A stretch of DNA of 64,000 nt, from NCBI GenBank assembly GCA_901472455.1, contig LR590464.1, positions 3,162,001-3,226,000 on the forward strand. Direction: 5' to 3'. A model generated the notes under the pieces. The model did not search any database, had not been told where the DNA came from, and saw only the letters and a program-made list of their open reading frames with translations. Position 1 is the first letter of the stretch. Every line of letters begins with the position of its first letter. Shown here one piece after another: positions 61,590 to 64,000 of the stretch. Both the position numbers and the translations under genes were made by a program. The DNA is from Leclercia adecarboxylata (lineage in GTDB: Bacteria; Pseudomonadota; Gammaproteobacteria; Enterobacterales; Enterobacteriaceae).

Positions 61590-61621
61590 AATAATCGACG
61601 CCTTTTATATCGTCGATTATT
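61590..61621. repeat. Perfect 11-bp inverted repeat between yeeY and plaP
   Basis: AATAATCGACG ... CGTCGATTATT with a ten-base loop. Lies downstream of yeeY and about 150 bp upstream of the plaP start, so terminator or operator. Confidence 0.5.
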
Positions 61622-61702
61622 CCATGTTTGCTGCGGCGCATTTTCCCTAAATGATAGTTAAAATGCAAGAGATCGGAAGGCATCCTAAAGTTAAATTTTT
61701 TA

Positions 61703-62631
61703 TTATTCACCTGATTTTTCAGCCGCACCCTGCGCATAAACGGCAGCAATAGCACTATTTGCTAAAATTTCTTGTCGCCACCATGCACTGGCAAGCCCGG
61801 CTGTCTGCTCATTCCAGCCTATCCATACGGAATCATAACTGGATTGCGCGATAACCTGTTTCTCTATTAGCGCTCCGCTTTCAATATAGCGCTGGGCTAA
61901 ATAACGTGGCAGATAACCGCAGCTAAGCCGCTAATTTGCAGCTCCAGCTTGGTTTTAAAATCAAATACTGTGATGGCTTCCTGATCGTCCAGTAACTGCG
62001 AAGAGGCCGCACAGCTCGGTAATGAACTGTCACCTACCACGATGGCGCGATAGTTTTTAATCACTCGTCGGTTAACCGGCTCTGGCTCCTGGGCCAGGGG
62101 ATGGTGTGGTGCAATGACGAACACCTGTTCCAGGTGCCGAGACAGGCAAAGCCAAAATCACTTAATTGCGGCGGCTCAAGCAGCGCGCCGACGACAATAT
62201 CCGCTCGCCCTGCACCAGCGACTCCCAGGAGCCAGCCAGCACGCCATTGATAAACTTCAGGCGGGTAACGCTGTGCCGTTCGTAAAAGGCTTCGATGAGC
62301 GGTGCAAGCAGGGAAAAGGGGAATGTATCATCGACCCCAATAATCAGTTCGTTTTTCCCAGCCCTGATGCAGTTTTGACGGCCTGCTTTTCCAGCTCACG
62401 TACCGTATGCAGTACGTCACGCCTTTTTCCAGCAGCATTTGTCCGGTGCGGGTAAAGCGCGCCCGGTGGCCGGAACGGTCAAGGATCTGAATATTCAGAT
62501 CGCTTTCGAGCTTGTGAACGGTGTAGCTGAGTGCCGAAGGAGTTTTAAAGAGCTTTGCCGAGGCCGCAGCAAAGCTCCCCTCTTTTTTCCAGTGCATCAA
62601 GGATAATAAGGACATCCAGCAGCGGTTTCAT
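61703..62631 (-). CDS. yeeY: YeeY, LysR-type regulator (multiple frameshifts)
   Basis: About 309 aa once corrected. ATG 62631 (MKPLLDVLIILDALE) then EGSFAAASAKLFKTPSALSY and a normal LysR HTH. At least four breaks: an extra A near 62574, a missing C near 62423, and others near 62340-62150 and 61915. The effector domain fragments (IAPHHPLAQEPEPVNRRVIK, VFDFKTKLELQISG) and the ending AIAAVYAQGAAEKSGE are conserved. Target genes unknown. Confidence 0.82.
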
Positions 62632-62671
62632 GCTCACCCCCTTGTGGTGCGCTTACGCTCCGCCAGCGGCG

Positions 62672-63499
62672 TTACTCCATAGGCATAACCAGCGGATCGG
62701 GAAAGAGATACTCAAATCCCAGTTCATGACAGATGCGGTTCCCATCAATCAATTTGCCCTTCCCCTCTCCCGGGGCATCGTGGAAGTGCGGCGGCGCCAG
62801 GCCAAGCTGACGCGACATCACCGGATAAAATGTACTGCGTGTTGGATGAGAGGGCGCACATATATTATAGATGTGCCCGCCCTTTGGAGCCTGTAATAGC
62901 AGGGTAATTGCGCCGATCACATCTTCAAGATGCACCAGATTGACGCCATGTTGGCCGTCAGGCGCTGATTTTCCGGCAAAAAAGCGACCAGGATGGCGCC
63001 CCGGCCCCACCAGCCCCGCCAGCCGTAATATATCTACCTGGGTACCCGGTAAATTGTGCAGCCAGTCTTCCAGCTCTTTTAAAACCCGCCCGCTTGCCGT
63101 CACCGGCTGGCGCGGCATATTCTCTTTCACGGTGCCGTCCACATCGCCATATACCGAGGTGGAGCTGGTGAAAATAATGCGGGGAATATGGTACGCGAGG
63201 GCACTGTCGACAATTTCCTGTACGGCCTGCAGATAATAATTCTCACCCGGCCCGGTGCGGCGTGCCGGCAGGGTGATCACCAGCGCATCCACATCACTCA
63301 TTAGCGTATCCAGATCGTCGGTGTCGCACACTAACTCTGGCTCCAGGCGCAATTCAACGCTCTCGATGCCGCACATCCGCGCCGCCTCGACCCCATCCAC
63401 GGTGGTTTTACTGCCGGTGACCTGCCAGCCCCGTGACAACAACGACATGGCCAGCGGCATTCCAAGCCATCCCAGACCGACAATTGCGACCTTTTTCAT
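62672..63499 (-). CDS. yeeZ: YeeZ, NAD(P)-binding epimerase-like protein
   Basis: 275 aa, intact. Rossmann motif in MKKVAIVGLGWLGMPLAMSL and SDR-like TSSTSVYGDVDG. Predicted nucleoside-diphosphate-sugar epimerase; substrate unknown. Conserved upstream neighbour of the his operon. Confidence 0.93.
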   Translation of the reverse strand: MKKVAIVGLGWLGMPLAMSLLSRGWQVTGSKTTVDGVEAARMCGIESVELRLEPELVCDTDDLDTLMSDVDALVITLPARRTGPGENYYLQAVQEIVDSALAYHIPRIIFTSSTSVYGDVDGTVKENMPRQPVTASGRVLKELEDWLHNLPGTQVDILRLAGLVGPGRHPGRFFAGKSAPDGQHGVNLVHLEDVIGAITLLLQAPKGGHIYNICAPSHPTRSTFYPVMSRQLGLAPPHFHDAPGEGKGKLIDGNRICHELGFEYLFPDPLVMPME

Positions 63500-63605
63500 G
63501 CGTTTTCTCCTGACGTTTACGCCTCTGCTTTAAGGCTACGCCAGCCATGCGCAACTGACAATTGATAGCACCAATATGAAATCGTTTAATGATTAAAAAA
63601 AGCCC

Positions 63606-63635
63606 TTGCTTTATGTAGCGTAAGTGGTTTAGGTT
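63606..63635 (+). promoter_or_regulatory. his operon promoter
   Basis: TTGCTT (63606-63611), 18-bp spacer, TAGGTT (63630-63635), as in the E. coli his promoter. Confidence 0.75.
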
Positions 63636-63673
63636 AAACGACATCACATGAATAAGCATTCATCGAGAATTTT

Positions 63674-63724
63674 ATGACACGCGTTCAATTTAAACACCAC
63701 CATCATCACCATCATCCTGACTAG
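63674..63724 (+). CDS. hisL: HisL, his operon leader peptide
   Basis: 16 codons: MTRVQFKHHHHHHHPD with seven consecutive His codons, the sensor of histidinyl-tRNA supply in attenuation. Confidence 0.98.
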   Translation: MTRVQFKHHHHHHHPD

Positions 63725-63787
63725 TCTTTCAGGCGATGTGTGCTGGAAGACAGTTAGATCTTCCAGCGGTGCAGGAACGCAAGAAAA

Positions 63788-63823
63788 AGCCCCCGGAAGA
63801 TCGCCTTCCGGGGGCTTTTTTTT
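63788..63823 (+). terminator. his attenuator terminator
   Basis: AGCCCCCGGAAG-ATCG-CTTCCGGGGGCT followed by a run of T, between hisL and hisG; alternative pairing with upstream GATCTTCCAGCGG segments forms the antiterminator. Confidence 0.9.
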
Positions 63824-63868
63824 GGACCGTGTTCAGGCAAGTTACAACAGGATCATGAGGAACCGACA

Positions 63869-64000
63869 ATGTTAGATAATTCACGTTTACGCATAGCTAT
63901 GCAGAAATCAGGTCGTCTTAGCGACGATTCACGCGAACTGCTGGCGCGCTGCGGCATCAAAATCAACCTGCACACTCAGCGCCTGATTGCGCTGGCAGAG
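63869..64000 (+). CDS. hisG: HisG, ATP phosphoribosyltransferase (partial)
   Basis: First 44 codons only ([20 protein letters not shown]...), cut by the window edge. First enzyme of histidine synthesis, feedback inhibited by histidine. ATG follows TGAGGAACCGACA. Confidence 0.97.
   Translation, partial: MLDNSRLRIAMQKSGRLSDDSRELLARCGIKINLHTQRLIALAE

Overview
The window is enterobacterial chromosome (Enterobacter/Lelliottia/Leclercia-like by gene content; genus not proven). From about 17.7 kb rightward the genes and their order largely follow the E. coli fliE-to-his region: fliE, fliFGHIJKLMNOPQR, rcsA, dsrB, yodD, dsrA, mpgP (yedP), dgcQ, yodC, yedI, yedA, vsr, dcm, yedJ, yedR, an OmpS/YedS-type porin, serU, mtfA, the tRNA-Asn cluster with cbl, nac, ldtA, shiA, amn and yeeO, then tmaR, yeeA, sbmC, dacD, sbcB, plaP, yeeY, yeeZ, hisL and hisG (cut by the right edge).

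Positions 1-17.7 kb are the early half of a lambdoid (P22/lambda-like) prophage, inserted so that its integrase ends 30 bp from the fliE stop codon. The leftward operon reads YdaS-like Cro, YdaT-like protein, replication protein O with an internal iteron origin, a gp4-type primase-helicase, accessory genes (Ea22-like and others), ninB, ninE, ninG and the start of a Q antiterminator; late genes would lie left of the window. The rightward operon carries a CI-like repressor on its own promoter, then pL, a nut site, a long structured leader, a P22-type N antiterminator, a string of small proteins, RecT, a Gp157-like protein, a DNA adenine methylase, zinc-finger proteins, excisionase and integrase. 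Both nut sites, both operator clusters, pL, pR and pRM can be read directly.

The central block codes for flagellar export and motor-switch parts, followed by the Rcs/DsrA regulatory block (RcsA, DsrA sRNA), c-di-GMP and stress genes, and the Dcm methylation/Vsr repair pair. A complete DcuS/DcuR-type two-component pair with no adjacent transporter lies between the porin and serU. Four tRNA-Asn genes punctuate 44-55 kb, one inverted, and gene order around them differs from E. coli.

A strong technical signal runs through the whole window: more than 35 single-base, mostly homopolymer, indels break otherwise conserved genes (fliG, fliH, fliK, fliM, fliP, fliR, mpgP, dgcQ, yedA, dcm, ldtA, shiA, amn, yeeO, tmaR, sbmC, dacD, plaP, yeeY, phage ninB and cI, and even one tRNA-Asn). 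In most cases I checked, adding or removing one base of a run restores the conserved protein, so these look like sequencing or assembly errors rather than gene decay. Coordinates of such genes are given for the whole reconstructed gene.
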